NCBI GenBank assembly: GCA_963575645.1
Contig: OY754466.1
Coordinates: forward strand, 37,480,001 to 37,544,000
Source: Xanthostigma xanthostigma
Taxonomy: Eukaryota > Arthropoda > Insecta > Raphidioptera > Raphidiidae
Direction: 5' to 3'
Length of the DNA stretch: 64,000 nt
A program made the position numbers and the translations under genes. The notes beneath the pieces were generated by a model. That model saw nothing but the letters and a program-made list of their open reading frames with translations, was not told the origin of the DNA and searched no databases. Below, piece after piece: positions 33,620 through 44,971 of the stretch. Each line of letters opens with the position of its first letter. Positions within the stretch are counted from its first letter, which is position 1.

Positions 33620-34010
33620 ACCTGAATCTCCCAATTTCGCGTTGGTCGATTTATCAACTACAGTTGGTATTTCTACCTGCCGTTTCACCTACAACTGCGA
33701 TAGACATTATTAAAGGCGATGTGGTAGCGGCCGAAGTGTTCTCCTTGGCGACTCAAAGGTAAGTGTATCGATGACTGATGTCTAAGCGTGAGCGTGTTTT
33801 CTGCTCGGTCGTGTTGGGAAGTAGCGACTACGATCGAGCAGAAAACACACTCACGCTTAGGCACCAGTCATCGATACACTTACCTTTGAGTCGCCAAGAA
33901 GGACACTTCGTCCGCTGCCACATCGCCTTTAATAATGTCTATCGCAATTGTACACGTCATATAGAAGTAATCACGACCTATAAGTCCGGAAACCAAGATT
34001 TGTACCAAGC
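33620..34010. mobile_element. Two Penelope-like 3' ends in inverted orientation
   Basis: The left arm (33620-33820, reverse) and right arm (33830-34010, forward) are complements: 'cgatacacttacctttgagt', 'cgctgccacatcgccttta' and 'ataatgtctatcgca'. Both match 8540-8770, the region after the Penelope-like endonuclease. The centre near 33825 carries 'tcggtcgtg'/'gactacgatcgag'. The 145-codon frame beginning at 33778 is built from this arm plus unrelated downstream sequence and does not look like a gene. Confidence 0.6.
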
Positions 34011-34215
34011 ATTGTCTAATTTACTCAATGTAAATTCGAATCAGTTGTGTTTCTGTCAACCCAGGTGCGGCTTCCCATTATCTGACGTTCAAAAGGTCCG
34101 CATCCCGAACCGGTTTGAAACAAAAAAAATCAAAACAATATACCCGTGTGTGGGGGGCCTATGTTATCGTCAAAACCAACAATATATAGGGCGAACGAAG
34201 CAACTAGGTACATAA

Positions 34216-34709
34216 ATGTTCAAATGCAATATCTATTTGTTTAACATTTAGGTAACAATTTTACAGAAACAACATTATTATTGTGAGCATCTCTCAAAAC
34301 GACTTATGGTTTTTCTTTTCCATAATGTGCTACGTGTTTCAGCTCCATTGTTTATTATGCAAATGAATTTTGACAGTTGAGGTGAATTTGCTAATATATT
34401 TGAAACATTGAACTAGAAAACTGCCATGTGCGATTCTTGTTATTTTACATATAATACATTTACAAAATGGTGTTTTCAATCTGCCACAAATTCCGACATG
34501 TTTTCTAGTTTTCAAAGTAAATTCTTATAGACACGCGTAACGCGGTATAACAAAATTAACTGTTCAGAAATAGTAACAATAGGATTTTCTATACATTTCT
34601 AATATACAGGCGATAGGACTAGAGCCTGATTAAACTTCCCATGTTTTAGAACTATAACATATTTCTTGCACTACGCACAATAAAATCATGACGCACGGAG
34701 TGCGTCGAC
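34216..34709. other. Unannotated
   Basis: AT-rich sequence. No gene or repeat recognised. Confidence 0.35.
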
Positions 34710-34928
34710 CATATATTTAATAACTTCTATATTGCTAGTGGCCGTTAGTGGAAGCGTGGCCCATGAAAAGAATGACTGTTTTTCTATCTCTTTCTTTTAC
34801 CCGTTGTGTGCAAGTGTCGCGTCTGTAGTGGGGCAATTAGTAAGTGTAATAGAGCAAGGCGCCTCCCTTTCACAGCTTAGTTCCATGTCCAAACTGACGC
34901 GCATCCATTCACGAACATGCGCATGACA
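34710..34928 (+). mobile_element. MITE family M, truncated copy
   Basis: It begins CATATATTTAATAACTTCTA and follows the 44443 copy through 'ccattcacgaacatgcgcat', then diverges where the intact copy would continue for about 100 bases. The right end is missing. Confidence 0.65.
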
Positions 34929-35532
34929 TCTGATTTAGTTCGGGCGCTATGCATCAACCGGTCGTCCGAAATTACTCGCGTCTACTCGGGTGATATATTG
35001 AAGTGTGGTATATAAAACTATGATATAAAAGTATAATGTTTATTTAAATAGATAATTAAGAATCATTTAACTGCATAGAAAGTATTAATTTATTAAAATC
35101 CCATTAAAAACATAAAAGTGAAAAAAGGGTCAGATACGACATAACAAGCGGCTTTGTCTAAAGTCTATAAAGATGCCAAGTTTTCACTTGGCAAGTTTTT
35201 TATAAAAGACTCGTGTATGTAAATTTGCCAACATTTATACGCGAGACTTCGCTGTAAATCACGTTTCAATTTCATGTTTCTCGAGATAGCAAATGAAAAA
35301 GAATCTCGTACACATTTAAGTCTTGACGTTTGTGGTTTCATTAAAACTCCTCGGAAGAACAGAGTTAAATAATTGTCAACGCACAACAGTTGTGCGTACA
35401 CTCAGATACTGAGGCACAGATGTCTTAAGAAGACAAATGACAAATGATAATAGATGATGACAAATCTCCACCACTATATCGTTTCTCTGTCTCTCTCTCC
35501 TTCGCTCAGTTTTTCTGTGTCAGTCTCTCGAT

Positions 35533-35863
35533 TTTAATAGCTGGATAGCACGTTGCGAGCTGCAAACCTGACAGTAGGCAGCTGCTCGCATTGTGTATTC
35601 GCACGCCAGTAGCTCGGCTCGCCTGTGCTGTCCACATATTTCAAGTAGCTGCCCAGTCTCATGCGAGTTGTCGCGATGGCGAGTCAACGTGCTTTGATTA
35701 ATGGCTGGCTTACACGTTGTGAGCTGCTGACTTGACAGTAGGCAGCTGCTCGCATTGTGTACTCGCACACCAGTAGCTCGGCTCGCCTGTGCTGTCCACA
35801 TATATCAAGTAGTTGTCCAGTCTCGTACGAGATGTCGTGATGTCGAATCAACATGCTTTGATT
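35533..35863. repeat. Tandem duplication, about 163-bp unit, 2 copies
   Basis: 'gacagtaggcagctgctcgc', 'cagtagctcggctcgcctgt' and 'gctgtccacata' occur in both halves (35533-35694 and 35695-35863), with about 10% difference by eye. Following sequence to 36000 contains related words in the opposite orientation ('ggcgagctactgcc'), so the pair may be the arm of a larger decayed foldback. Confidence 0.7.
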
Positions 35864-36274
35864 AAAAAAACTGTAATAACTGGCGAGCTACTGCCGAACG
35901 CGTCTGAACGATGCGAGTGATGTGCGAGCTGCTGTCAGGCGCTAGGCGAGTTACTATCAAACTTGTATGCGAGATACTATCAAACTCGCACGCACGAGTA
36001 ACTCGTAAGATACGTCTTCTATCTACCAGCAGATACTCAAAACAAGTGAAGTAGCTAAGTTTATATGTAGGTTATTTTAAAAAATATCTTATAGATGGAT
36101 AAAATATCTAAGTTACTTTGTAAGTATCTAAGACACGTTTAAATGTGTTTTAGACACTAGATACTTTGGAGAATTAGTTTAATTTTTGAGTGCCGATACA
36201 ATAAAAAGTACTAAAGTAAAATACTATAGAGTATAGATAACAAGGAGTTTGAAAACGATATTAGACTGCTCTTG

Positions 36275-36790
36275 ATGTATGGTATGATAAAAATAGACTG
36301 GTCGTTAAACATTTTTTTTTCGACGCACCCTAAAAAGCTTCCTTTTGATGTAAAAACGCAAGGATAAGCTTTGAAAAAAAATAACACGTGCCGCAAAACG
36401 ATCTAAGTTTATTTTTTGGTAAAATCGTATTTTTTCGAAATTCCTCATAACAAATATATTTTTTTTTTTTTGAAATACAAACAATTTCGTGTCCGAAATA
36501 AAGTAAGTATAGAAATTTTTTTATTTTATGTTAATATAGATTACATGATATTTAAAAACATAAATTTTATTTTGAAACTAAAATTTTTTGAGCAGATTCA
36601 TTAATTCCAAGGTTCACTTAAATGTTGATAATAATTAAGTATTATTGTTAATAATACATAATTATCAATAATATCAGCATGTGTTATCTTTTTTTTATAA
36701 AAACCTTGTCCTTGCCTTTTTATATCAAAAGGAAGCTTTTTCGGGCGCATCGAAAAAAATTTAATTTTTAACCACCAGTCTCGATCATAA
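36275..36790. repeat. Foldback element, arms about 100 bp
   Basis: 'aaaaagcttccttttgatgt' and 'cgacgcacccta' in the left arm match complements of 'tatatcaaaaggaagctttt' and 'cgggcgcatcg' in the right arm. The outer 'agactggtcgttaa' matches 'ttaaccaccagtct'. The spacer is about 300 bases of A/T-rich sequence. Confidence 0.6.
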
Positions 36791-37322
36791 TCTAAGGTAA
36801 TTGTCAAATCTAAATTTGCAATCCAGCATCAATATCTAATGTTGAAAATTTAAAATACAATGTACGTTGAATTCAGTTTTGGAATAATTACCCAAGTTAC
36901 AAACTGTAACGAACTGCGAAATCAAAACCTGAAATTATTCTGAGTTTAATGTTAAAATAATATTAATACCTAATCTCCAATCGAATTATTAATTAGGAAA
37001 GCAGAGAGTTTAATTAATTTTGTACTTCTCTCTAGAGATATTATAAATAAAGTTTTGGTCTATTCTGCTGCCAAAACAATATAAAGCAATGTATCCATGT
37101 ATTTCGTGTAGATTTACTGTGATTACGTTTATATAGATGAAGTGATAAGTTTATGAGTCAATGTACAAGCTGAACAATATTAATATGTCATTTATTGTAA
37201 CGAGATTTTGTCTGCAATTTTGATTTCTGGCAATGTTTAAAAAAACTCGTATGCGAAAAAATAACTATGTAAACGAAAGAAAATAAAAATTAATTACTTG
37301 AATAAAAAATCCGACTGCGCAA

Positions 37323-37466
37323 AAATGAAACTGTAATAACTAAAAAGAAAAAAAACAAGTCGGACAGTCTCAACAAGCAGCAGGTGAGGATCCATTCAAA
37401 AATAAATGGAAGAGACAAGTAGATCTTCCGGCTTGTTTTCTTCTTTTTAGTTATAACAGTTTCATT
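37323..37466. repeat. Small foldback MITE, about 144 bp
   Basis: 'aatgaaactgtaataactaa' and 'aacaagtcgg' on the left are complementary to 'ttagttataacagtttcatt' and 'ccggcttgtt' on the right. The flanking sequences 35864-36274, 36791-37322 and 37467-38211 show no gene. Confidence 0.6.
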
Positions 37467-38469
37467 AATGTACTGTCGGGTTTCTTGTTTTTTCTTTTTT
37501 TAATTTAAATAATAATTTATTTCAAGTAGCACTTTTCGGTTTTGTAAAATATAGCACACATTTTTTTTGTAAGTAATGCATGTTAAAGTTTGTAAGCTTA
37601 CCTGTATTTTAAATTCGAAAAGTTGAACGGCAGTTCTTCCTGAAACAAGAAAATATTATTGTTCAGCAAATGGTTATAGCAAATAATTACTAAAAGATAA
37701 ACTTCTCCTAATGATTTTGGATTTTTTACAGAAAATTTTGTCATAAAAAAATCTATTAAAAAAACTTTATTTCAGATTTTTTCATTATCTTCGTAAAACG
37801 GCTCAACCTCCTTAATCTGTTTGCAATGTACATTCTAATCCTGAAAAGAAAAAAGTGGGACTGCATTTTTGCAACAAATGATTTTCAAATAGGTCACAGT
37901 ATAATAATAAATACGAGTAGATCAATCTTTGTGATGCTATTGACATTGATTCAACTGAATTTCCCGTAACATTTGACCGTCACGGCACCGAGACGTGCCT
38001 TCAAAAGGCGTTCAGGCGTAGAAAGTTCACTTCTAAATTCGAACTTAATTCAATATAGTAGATTTGAGACGAATTAAATTACGTTTATTTACTTTATCAG
38101 TAGAGATCTAATAAACTAACACAAATCATTTTATCATTACACCTTCAAAATATTCGTATATTTTCCGATTTCGGTTATTATGATCGTGTTGCCACAATAT
38201 TTATATTAATAATAGCGGTCCGTCTCGGTTTCACCTGGGTGCGATAGATATAATAAATTCCGTAAAATGCATTTCGTTTGCGGCCCGGCGTCTGAACTAA
38301 AAGCTTTGAGCACATTCTACCAGATTTGTTTCTGAACTAATAGCTTTAAGCGAATTCTAACAGATGTCGCTATTTGGTACTAAAGATTTTTTTTGTTTGC
38401 TTCTGAACTAATAGCTTTAAATAAATTCTATCAGATGTCGTTACATGTCACTAAAACGGTTTTTTTGAC

Positions 38470-39668
38470 GTGATAACGTCTTATAAATTGATGAATCACC
38501 AATCTTATAAATTGATAAAACACCGGCTGCATGCACGAAAAAGTGTAACGTTCCTAACGTTCGTAACGTTCCGCCTGACCCTGTGCGTGCTTTTCTCGAA
38601 AACGGCCCTAACGATTTGGATGAAATTTACTGAAAAGGGATTTTGGGGGGCAAAAAATCGTTTTAGCTAGGTCTCATTTCTCGAAAAAATCGTTTTCTTA
38701 CAAATTTTATCATTATAAAAATCAATTTTTTGACGTATGAAAATACTTAAATATTGTAAGTAGGTTTTGGAATTTTATATAAACAGTGAAACAATTGTTT
38801 TATAAATAGTATGACAGTTAATCTTTGAGACTTAAATAAATACGAAAGAAAGAAAGTTAATAAAAAAATCCTGAAGATGGTAATTCGATGCATGTAAGCC
38901 GAACTTTCGTTAAAAAAAAAATTGGTTGTCTGTAAAGTCGGTTTACGGACGATAGTTTTACGTGATAACGTATTCCGTAATACATAACCTAAATTTATAT
39001 AATAATTATAATAATTCGAATCTATGATATTGCATCTTTCGCTTCAAATTTAGGTTAATTTTATTTATTAAAATTACTCACCATATAATATAATTGTTTT
39101 TTTTAACTTTCTTTCTTTCGTATTTATTTTAAGTCTCAAAGATTAGCTGTCATAATATTTTGAAAACAATTGTTTCACTGTTTATATTAAATACCAAAAC
39201 CTACTTACAATATTTAAGTATTTTCATACGTCAAAAAATTGATTTTTATAATGATAAAATTTGTATGAAAACGATTTTTTCGAGAGATGAGACCTAGCTA
39301 AAACGATTTTTTGCCCCCCAAAATCCCTTTTCAGTAAATTTCATCCAAATCGTTAGGGCCGTTTCCGAGAAAAGCACGCACAGGGTCAGGCGGAACGTTA
39401 CGAACGTTACACTTTTTCGTGCATGAAGCCGGTGTTTTATCAATTTATAAGATTGGTGATTCATCAATTTATAAGACGTTATCACGTCAAAAAATTATTT
39501 TTATAGGTGGTGAGTAATTTAATAAATAAAATCAACCTAAATTTGAAGCGAAAGATGCAATATCATAGATTCGAATTATTATAATTATTATATAAATTTA
39601 GGTTATGTATTACGGAATACGTTATCACGTAAAACTATCGTCCGTAAACCGACTTTACAGACAACCAA
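38470..39668 (-). repeat. Repeat U, copy 3 (reverse), split by copy 2
   Basis: The left piece (38470 to about 38868) and the right piece (about 39494-39668) together make one complete reverse U. It is flanked by TTTTTTTGAC on both sides (38460-38469 and 39669-39678), which is a plausible 10-bp TSD though rich in T. A short unrelated block, 'cctgaagatggtaattcgat' and neighbours (about 38869-38921), lies at the junction. Confidence 0.6.
38922..39485 (+). repeat. Repeat U, copy 2 (forward), nested inside copy 3
   Basis: It runs from TTGGTTGTCTGTAAAGTCGG to ATAAGACGTTATCAC, with the same limits as 19306-19899. It interrupts the reverse copy at the 'aataaaaaaa' position in the middle of the repeat. 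The 66- and 63-codon frames at 38470 and 39294 are the same stretch of U read from the two copies and are not a gene. Confidence 0.65.
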
Positions 39669-40189
39669 TTTTTTTGACAAAACACCGTAATATTGTACAA
39701 AATGTTTAATAAAACTATATTTTATAGCCTAAGTTGCACCAAGCACGACACATTTACACAATTTCATCAAAATCGGTTCAGTGGTTTCGGAGATTAGTGC
39801 GGTCAAAATTTTATATATATACAGATGCAGATCAATAGTTAGATTTTTATCTTGATTAACATATAAAGAAGAAATGCTTCTTTTTATTTTCAGTAGCGAG
39901 TGGACATAGGAACTACTGAACCTATTTGAAAAAATATGTCTGTCTACTCATTCTGGATAACAAAGGCAGTGCAAAACACGTCGAGGATCCCGCATACGTT
40001 TTTGAGATTCAGACACTATACCATTATCTAAACAACTTCAAGAGGTTTGGAAGCTTTGCTGTGATAACACTAAATACTGAAAAAGTTTCCACAAAAAAGC
40101 ACAACACGAGCACAATATAAACTATATAAAAATATAAGCCTTAATGACCTACAACAGCGGGGATCATTAAAGTTATTCCTTAGTTTTAA

Positions 40190-40240
40190 TGATTTCCTGA
40201 TGATGCTATTATGGTTAGCGAAACGTGCGTCAAAGTACAC
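40190..40240 (+). ncRNA. Hammerhead-ribozyme-like motif
   Basis: CTGATGA (40197-40203), one extra T, stem GCTA/TAGC (40205-40208 with 40216-40219), GAAA (40220-40223), then AC-GTGC-GTC. This follows the hammerhead order core 1, stem II, core 2, two-pair stem III and a GUC site at 40229-40231. A weak stem I is possible between 'attt' (40192-40195) and 'aagt' (40233-40236). Similar words are known from Penelope-like retroelements. The extra base before stem II and the weak stem I leave activity uncertain. Confidence 0.4.
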
Positions 40241-40884
40241 GTATTTTAGTTTCGTGGAAACTTTTTTAGTATCGAACAAATCAACAAGATATTAGTGATG
40301 CGTCGCTCCTGAGCGAATCGTTCATAATGAACGACTCCTTTCTCGGAGCGGAGCGAGTCGCTCTTTTTTGTGATTGACTCCCTCCGAACGCCATTGCTCT
40401 GTGCTGAGCTATTCTGTACTGTTGCATTCGCACATTTGCAGAGCGCACACAGCACAGGGCACAGAGACACTAGTGAACTTTGCACGTTATCTTTGCTGAG
40501 TCGTTTAATGTTGAATGACACACTGCTTACAGTGACTTAAACCATTCACATTGACGTCGTTGACAAAGATGTAATATTGTTACAATAAACATTATTATTG
40601 TTAAGCTTTTATTATAGGTACTTTATAGTTTATCCGAAATGCGAATAATATAAGATCAGAATCATATTAAAATGAGCTTACAGCTGAGTGTGTGTATTGT
40701 GCAATGCAGCAATGCTACATGACTCCTGAGAATGTATAATGACAGTTCACACCTCTGCAGTCTGCACTCTTGTGTAGTGCGTACTGTCTAGCGTCGCTCC
40801 TTTGAACGACTCGCTCTGAGCGACTCTTTTTGGTAAGCGCAGCGCACGGAGTCAGCTCCCAATAAAGAGCCATGTGGACACATA

Positions 40885-42580
40885 CGAGCCCCGTCCCACT
40901 TCAGTTGGCCCACTTACAAAAAACTCAATTATTAGTCCTCAATTAACAGAAATCGAAACACTAGCGTAATATAGGTATTTTTTATTTTGTACCAAATATT
41001 TTACAGACTTTTTACACAACCTAAGCCTACTAGATAATATATTCTTACTAAGATAAAAAATTAAATAGAAAACCGAATAAAATATGCATTCAGACAAACT
41101 AAAACTCGAAACGTATTTCAAAAGTTACCATTGGGTAACATCACCTTTATTGGTTATAACGGCCATTATTCTTCGAGGCATAGTATTAACTAAATTCTGG
41201 CAGTCTTGTGGAGTAAAGTTATCCCATATTTCTTTGAGTTTTTGTCTTAGATCTGAGACCGATCTAGCGGGAGTAACACGTAAGCGTTTTTTCATTTCAT
41301 GCCAAAGTGTTTCAATTGGGGACAAGTCAGGGCTACTGGAAACCCACTCTAAGAGTGGAATAGTGTTCTCTGAGAACCATTTTTTAGCTTTTTTTGATGT
41401 ATGGCAGGCAGCTCCGTCTTGCTGAAAAATAAAATTCTCTCCAGAGACCAAAACTTCTTCCATTGTTGGCAGCAGAGACTCTTCTAATATGTTTAAATAT
41501 TTGTCTGTATTAACAATGCCATCAATAAAGTGCAGTTTTCCTACACCTCTTGCAGACATTGAGCCCCATACCATAACAGATGCTGGAAATTTCACTTTCC
41601 TTTTTAAACAGTCGGGATGGTATGCTTCATTTTTTTGACGAATAACTCTGCTCCGACTGTCACCTACACAAACTTCAAACCGAGACTCATCACTCCAATG
41701 TATGCTGTTCCACTGTTCAAAATTCCAATTTTTGTGTTCTTTTGCCCATTGCAATCTGTTTTTCTTTTGTTTCTGTGTCAACAATGGCTTTTCCTTAGCC
41801 TAAACAAATTACGTATGTTAGTTTTTTGCAAATTTAAATTTAAGACAGCGGATTAAAAATATGAGTAATACCTTGTACGTTCCAAATCCTAACTTCTTTG
41901 CTTCCCTATGACATGTAGATCTCGAAATACGTCTTCCCACAGTATTGCTCCAAAGTACGCTCAATTGTCCGTAGTTAGCACGTCTGTTTTCCTTAATTAT
42001 TCTTTTCAATGCCCGTTTATCACCGTCTGTTAGTTTGGTTTTCTTCACGTACCGGGGCTTTGAGGCGATTGAACCATTTGTTTTGTACAGTCTCACAATA
42101 TTTCTAACACTATATTTTGATAAATTTAACAATTTCCCGATTTCGGAATTTGATTTTCCGGTTTTCCACAAGTTAATAATGATTACTCTAAGTTTTTGGT
42201 CAATAACTGCGCCTCTACCCATTTTTAAGTTAAAAAAATATTATACTATTACTTTTTGACACTTTTGACAAATTACTATCAATAAATAACAATTGTTTTA
42301 TCGTGTTTTTACATAGCCACCTCTAATATCACTTAACTTCTTACATAGTCTAATATTTGTTATGTTGACGCATAAAACGCATTATTTACACCCATTTCGT
42401 TTTTATGATAAAAATTAAATATATTTGAATACATTTTACTTAATGTTATGAAAACAGCTTTTAATATGAATATTTACAAGAAAAAAATGTAAAGTGGCAG
42501 TTAGTTTAACACTTTTTTGAATAAATCTTAAAGAAATTGAAATTTCAGTAAGTGGGCCAATTGAAACGGGACGGGGCTCG
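40885..42580 (-). mobile_element. Complete Tc1-type transposon, 1696 bp
   Basis: TIRs of 33 bp start CGAGCCCCGTCCC on both strands, differ at three positions and end GGCCCACTTAC. The target duplication is TA (40883-40884 and 42581-42582). The element holds a single gene on the minus strand. Intact ends, target site and open frame suggest recent activity. Confidence 0.9.
41125..42222 (-). CDS. Tc1-family DD34E transposase, apparently intact, one intron
   Basis: Cuts and pastes its own element at TA sites in the nucleus. Exon 1 (42222-41872, 117 codons) starts MGRGAVIDQK and carries a paired helix-turn-helix region (about residues 10-110, including 'KSNSEIGKLLNLSKYSVRNI'). A 72-bp intron (41871-41800) has GT and TTTAG borders and is codon-aligned. 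Exon 2 (41799-41125, 224 codons) has the RNase H-like catalytic domain: D154 (HWSDESRF), D245 (QQDGAACH) and E280 (SPDLSPIETLW), with 34 residues between the last two, hence DD34E. The total of 341 aa is normal for Tc1/mariner. No stop or frameshift is seen. Without splicing, exon 1 would read on for 17 codons to a stop at 41818, so the intron is an inference, though a strong one. Frames on the plus strand here are antisense. Confidence 0.85.
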
Positions 42581-42596
42581 TATAACTACAAGATAT

Positions 42597-43258
42597 TTAA
42601 CTAAAAATGGAAAGAACAACCCAACGCAAGAACATCATCATCGAGGGTTTAGTGAACTCACAAAAATGCATAGATGCGATAAATAAATAGACGTGTCTTA
42701 TTTTTCTTTTTTAACATCGTCTGATTGTAAAGATAGTTACTTTTTCACAAAGCAAAGACTTTCAATAACAAAATAACAATAATGGTGCTCAAAATGAATA
42801 GACATATTTTCTTGAATAGTGCAGGATATTTTATGAATATACGTTCAGAAATGAATGTCCAGATACAGAGAAATAGGTTATTGATTTCCAATTCAGGAAA
42901 CGTACGTATATACAATCATACATTGATACTATGGTGTAAAAAGTACTATATTACCTACATTATACTCACTGGCAAAAATGTTGAATTTATTTTCATTTCC
43001 ATACTAAAAAAATACATCGCTGTATTCATTTCATTTTTAACACTGTTTTATTAACTTCACTTGTAAGTATGTAACTATGTATGTATTGTTGAAATCTTTC
43101 AATTTATTTTCACCCGCTTCCAGACGTTTGAATAATTTGAAATTTTGCACACGTATTAAGAACCGATGACAATACAATAATTTATATAAATATATAAATC
43201 ATTTATAACATGGTCATTTGAGTGTTGATTTTTAGGGTTATATTTAAAATTAGAGTTC
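42597..43258. other. Unannotated
   Basis: The 90-codon frame at 42782-43054 has no recognisable domain. AT-rich. Confidence 0.3.
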
Positions 43259-43352
43259 AAAAAAACTCAAAGAACACTCTTTTAAAGCAATATGGACTAA
43301 AAAAGAATTTTTAGTCCACATTGTTATAAAAGAGTGTTTTTTTTGAGTTTTT
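43259..43352. repeat. Hairpin, arms about 40 bp
   Basis: 'aaaaaaactcaaagaacact' with 'cttttaaagcaatatggact' is matched by 'agtccacattgttataaaag' and 'agtgttttttttgagttttt'. It is probably a small MITE. The 43353-44185 stretch that follows shows no gene. Confidence 0.6.
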
Positions 43353-44188
43353 TTTAAATTTAATTTTATAAGGTTATCATTTTTAGATTTTTTTGTGACG
43401 AAAATCATTGTTAATCAATAGTAGTTTGTGTACCTAGATTGTAATGCATTATTTTATGTTAAAACGAGTGATTAGCGAGTTTTAACAATTCATCCTTTAT
43501 AATAGCTGATTTTCATTTCATAATAAGTGATAAAATTGATAATAAAACGAATCTTTCCTATAAGATGAGATCTACCTAGATCGAATTTTTGTTCCCTGAA
43601 ACCCATTTTTAGTAAATTTCATCCAAATCGTTACATGCTTTTTCGAGAAAAAAAGCTCGTTTAATAATATAGTAAGATTATGTGCATATTAACACCATCT
43701 CTTGGTATAAAAATAAAAAGCCAAACTATTTCCGTTGAATTACGTCAAATAAGGCTTTTAGTAGATCACGAACTCGGAACGCCTTGATAATTTTACCAGT
43801 GAATATATTAGGTATAAATAGATAGACGCAATATATGTATGTAGCCGTTACACTGAAATTCAATAAAAGATGTGTACCCAACTAAACTTAGATACAGGTG
43901 CTTTGCAAATTCAATAACCTATTTGCACTTACGAAATTGGCAAGGAAACCTAGAATTCTTGATATCACTTATATATTAAGATTAGTTCAGTACTAACCAT
44001 TACACGCACTCTATAATACCTTTGTAGTATTCACTCATTTTATTACTGTAACTAACGGGTACAAACCCAATAACAAATTACATAACAAACACAAAGAAAG
44101 AATTATGACCCATTGTTGACATTACAATCCAATATTAGAAAAAATGTTAGTATTCAATTTCACTGCCGGGTCTTAAACCCGACTCTTA

Positions 44189-44971
44189 AGGCCGCTGCAC
44201 GCGAGGCTGGAAACACTGCAAGGATTTCTGCTGGCCGGCAGGCTGGCTACAAGGCTTGAAATGACGTCACTGCGGGCTCACCTGCAAGCTCACAATATGG
44301 ATTTTAAAATTAGCACAATGACTATTTTTCTTGCTAAGTCCTCTGCTTGCTCTGAACAACAACCAATCAGGAAGCAGTATCTTGTCACGTGGGCGACTTG
44401 AACAAACGCCTACCAACCAACATGGCGTCATTTTGCTCAGACCATATATTTAATAACTTCTATATTGCTAATGGCCGTAAGTGGAAGCGTTGCCCATGAA
44501 GTGAGAATGCGTAAATGACTGTTTTTTATCTCTTTCTTTTTACTTGACCCGTTGTGCGCAAGTGTCGCGTCTGCAGTGGGGCAATTGGTAAATGGAATAG
44601 AGAAAGACACCTCCCTTTCACAGCTTAGTTCCATGTGCAAACTGACGCGCATCCATTCACGGACATGCGCATGAGACTCAGAGTATATTAAGTGAGACAG
44701 ACTGCATCGTAGTGTTTAAGTCTTTCTCCCGAGCTTTGCTAGCAATATAGAGGGTATTAAATATATGGCTCAGTCAACAAATATGTTTTGCTTTGTGTTT
44801 ATTTGAACTGTCACTGCGCGCGCACCAGATTCATCCACAAAACAAACTTGAAAAGACGTCTCGTGGGAAGCGAGCACATAACAGCAATCAAGAAAGCCTG
44901 CGCTAGAAAACTAATATAGTCAAATCTAGCAAGGAATCTAGCTGCAAATCTAGCCTCGTGTACAGTGGCCT
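44189..44971 (+). mobile_element. TWA-flanked MITE family H, full copy, carrying nested MITE M
   Basis: TTA duplications are at 44186-44188 and 44972-44974. The ends are AGGCCGCTGCACGCGAGGCT and the diverged complement TAGCCTCGTGTACAGTGGCCT. The host element is about 450 bp without the insertion at 44443-44767, the same length as 15042-15491. Confidence 0.75.
44443..44767 (+). mobile_element. MITE family M, complete, nested in family H
   Basis: It is flanked by GCTCAGAC (44435-44442) and GCTCAGTC (44768-44775), an 8-bp TSD with one change. The ends are CATATATTTAATA and TATTAAATATATG. It is the same element as 29002-29344. The 71-codon minus frame inside is not a gene. Confidence 0.8.

Larger units (their letters stand above)
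38212..39825 (-). mobile_element. Helitron-like element, family D, copy 2, containing the repeat U nest
   Basis: The ends match 7719-8124 in reverse: 'agcggtccgtctcggtttca' at the left and 'gattagtgcggtcaaaattt' at the right. The CTAG is mutated to ATAG (38212-38215); the opposite TC end is at 39824-39825. Removing 38470-39668 plus one flanking TTTTTTTGAC makes the two halves align with copy 1. Confidence 0.6.
40293..42588 (-). mobile_element. Non-autonomous hAT-like element, copy 2, interrupted by Tc1
   Basis: The perfect 8-bp duplication CAAGATAT lies at 40285-40292 and 42589-42596. The body 40293-40884 is the reverse of the 3373 and 49059 copies. Its last bases are found only after the Tc1 element (42581-42588). 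Both duplications are intact, so the order of insertion is certain: hAT first, Tc1 later. Confidence 0.85.

Noticed and set aside
33778..34215. 145-codon gene
   Set aside because: The frame combines a Penelope-like 3' arm with unrelated downstream sequence and shows no domain.
38869..38921. Hammerhead ribozyme in the U nest (cctgaagatgg...)
   Set aside because: The second core half is degenerate (GAAC instead of GAAA) and no stem II forms.
41084..41856. Plus-strand genes at 41084-41425 and 41617-41856
   Set aside because: They are antisense to the Tc1 transposase exons.
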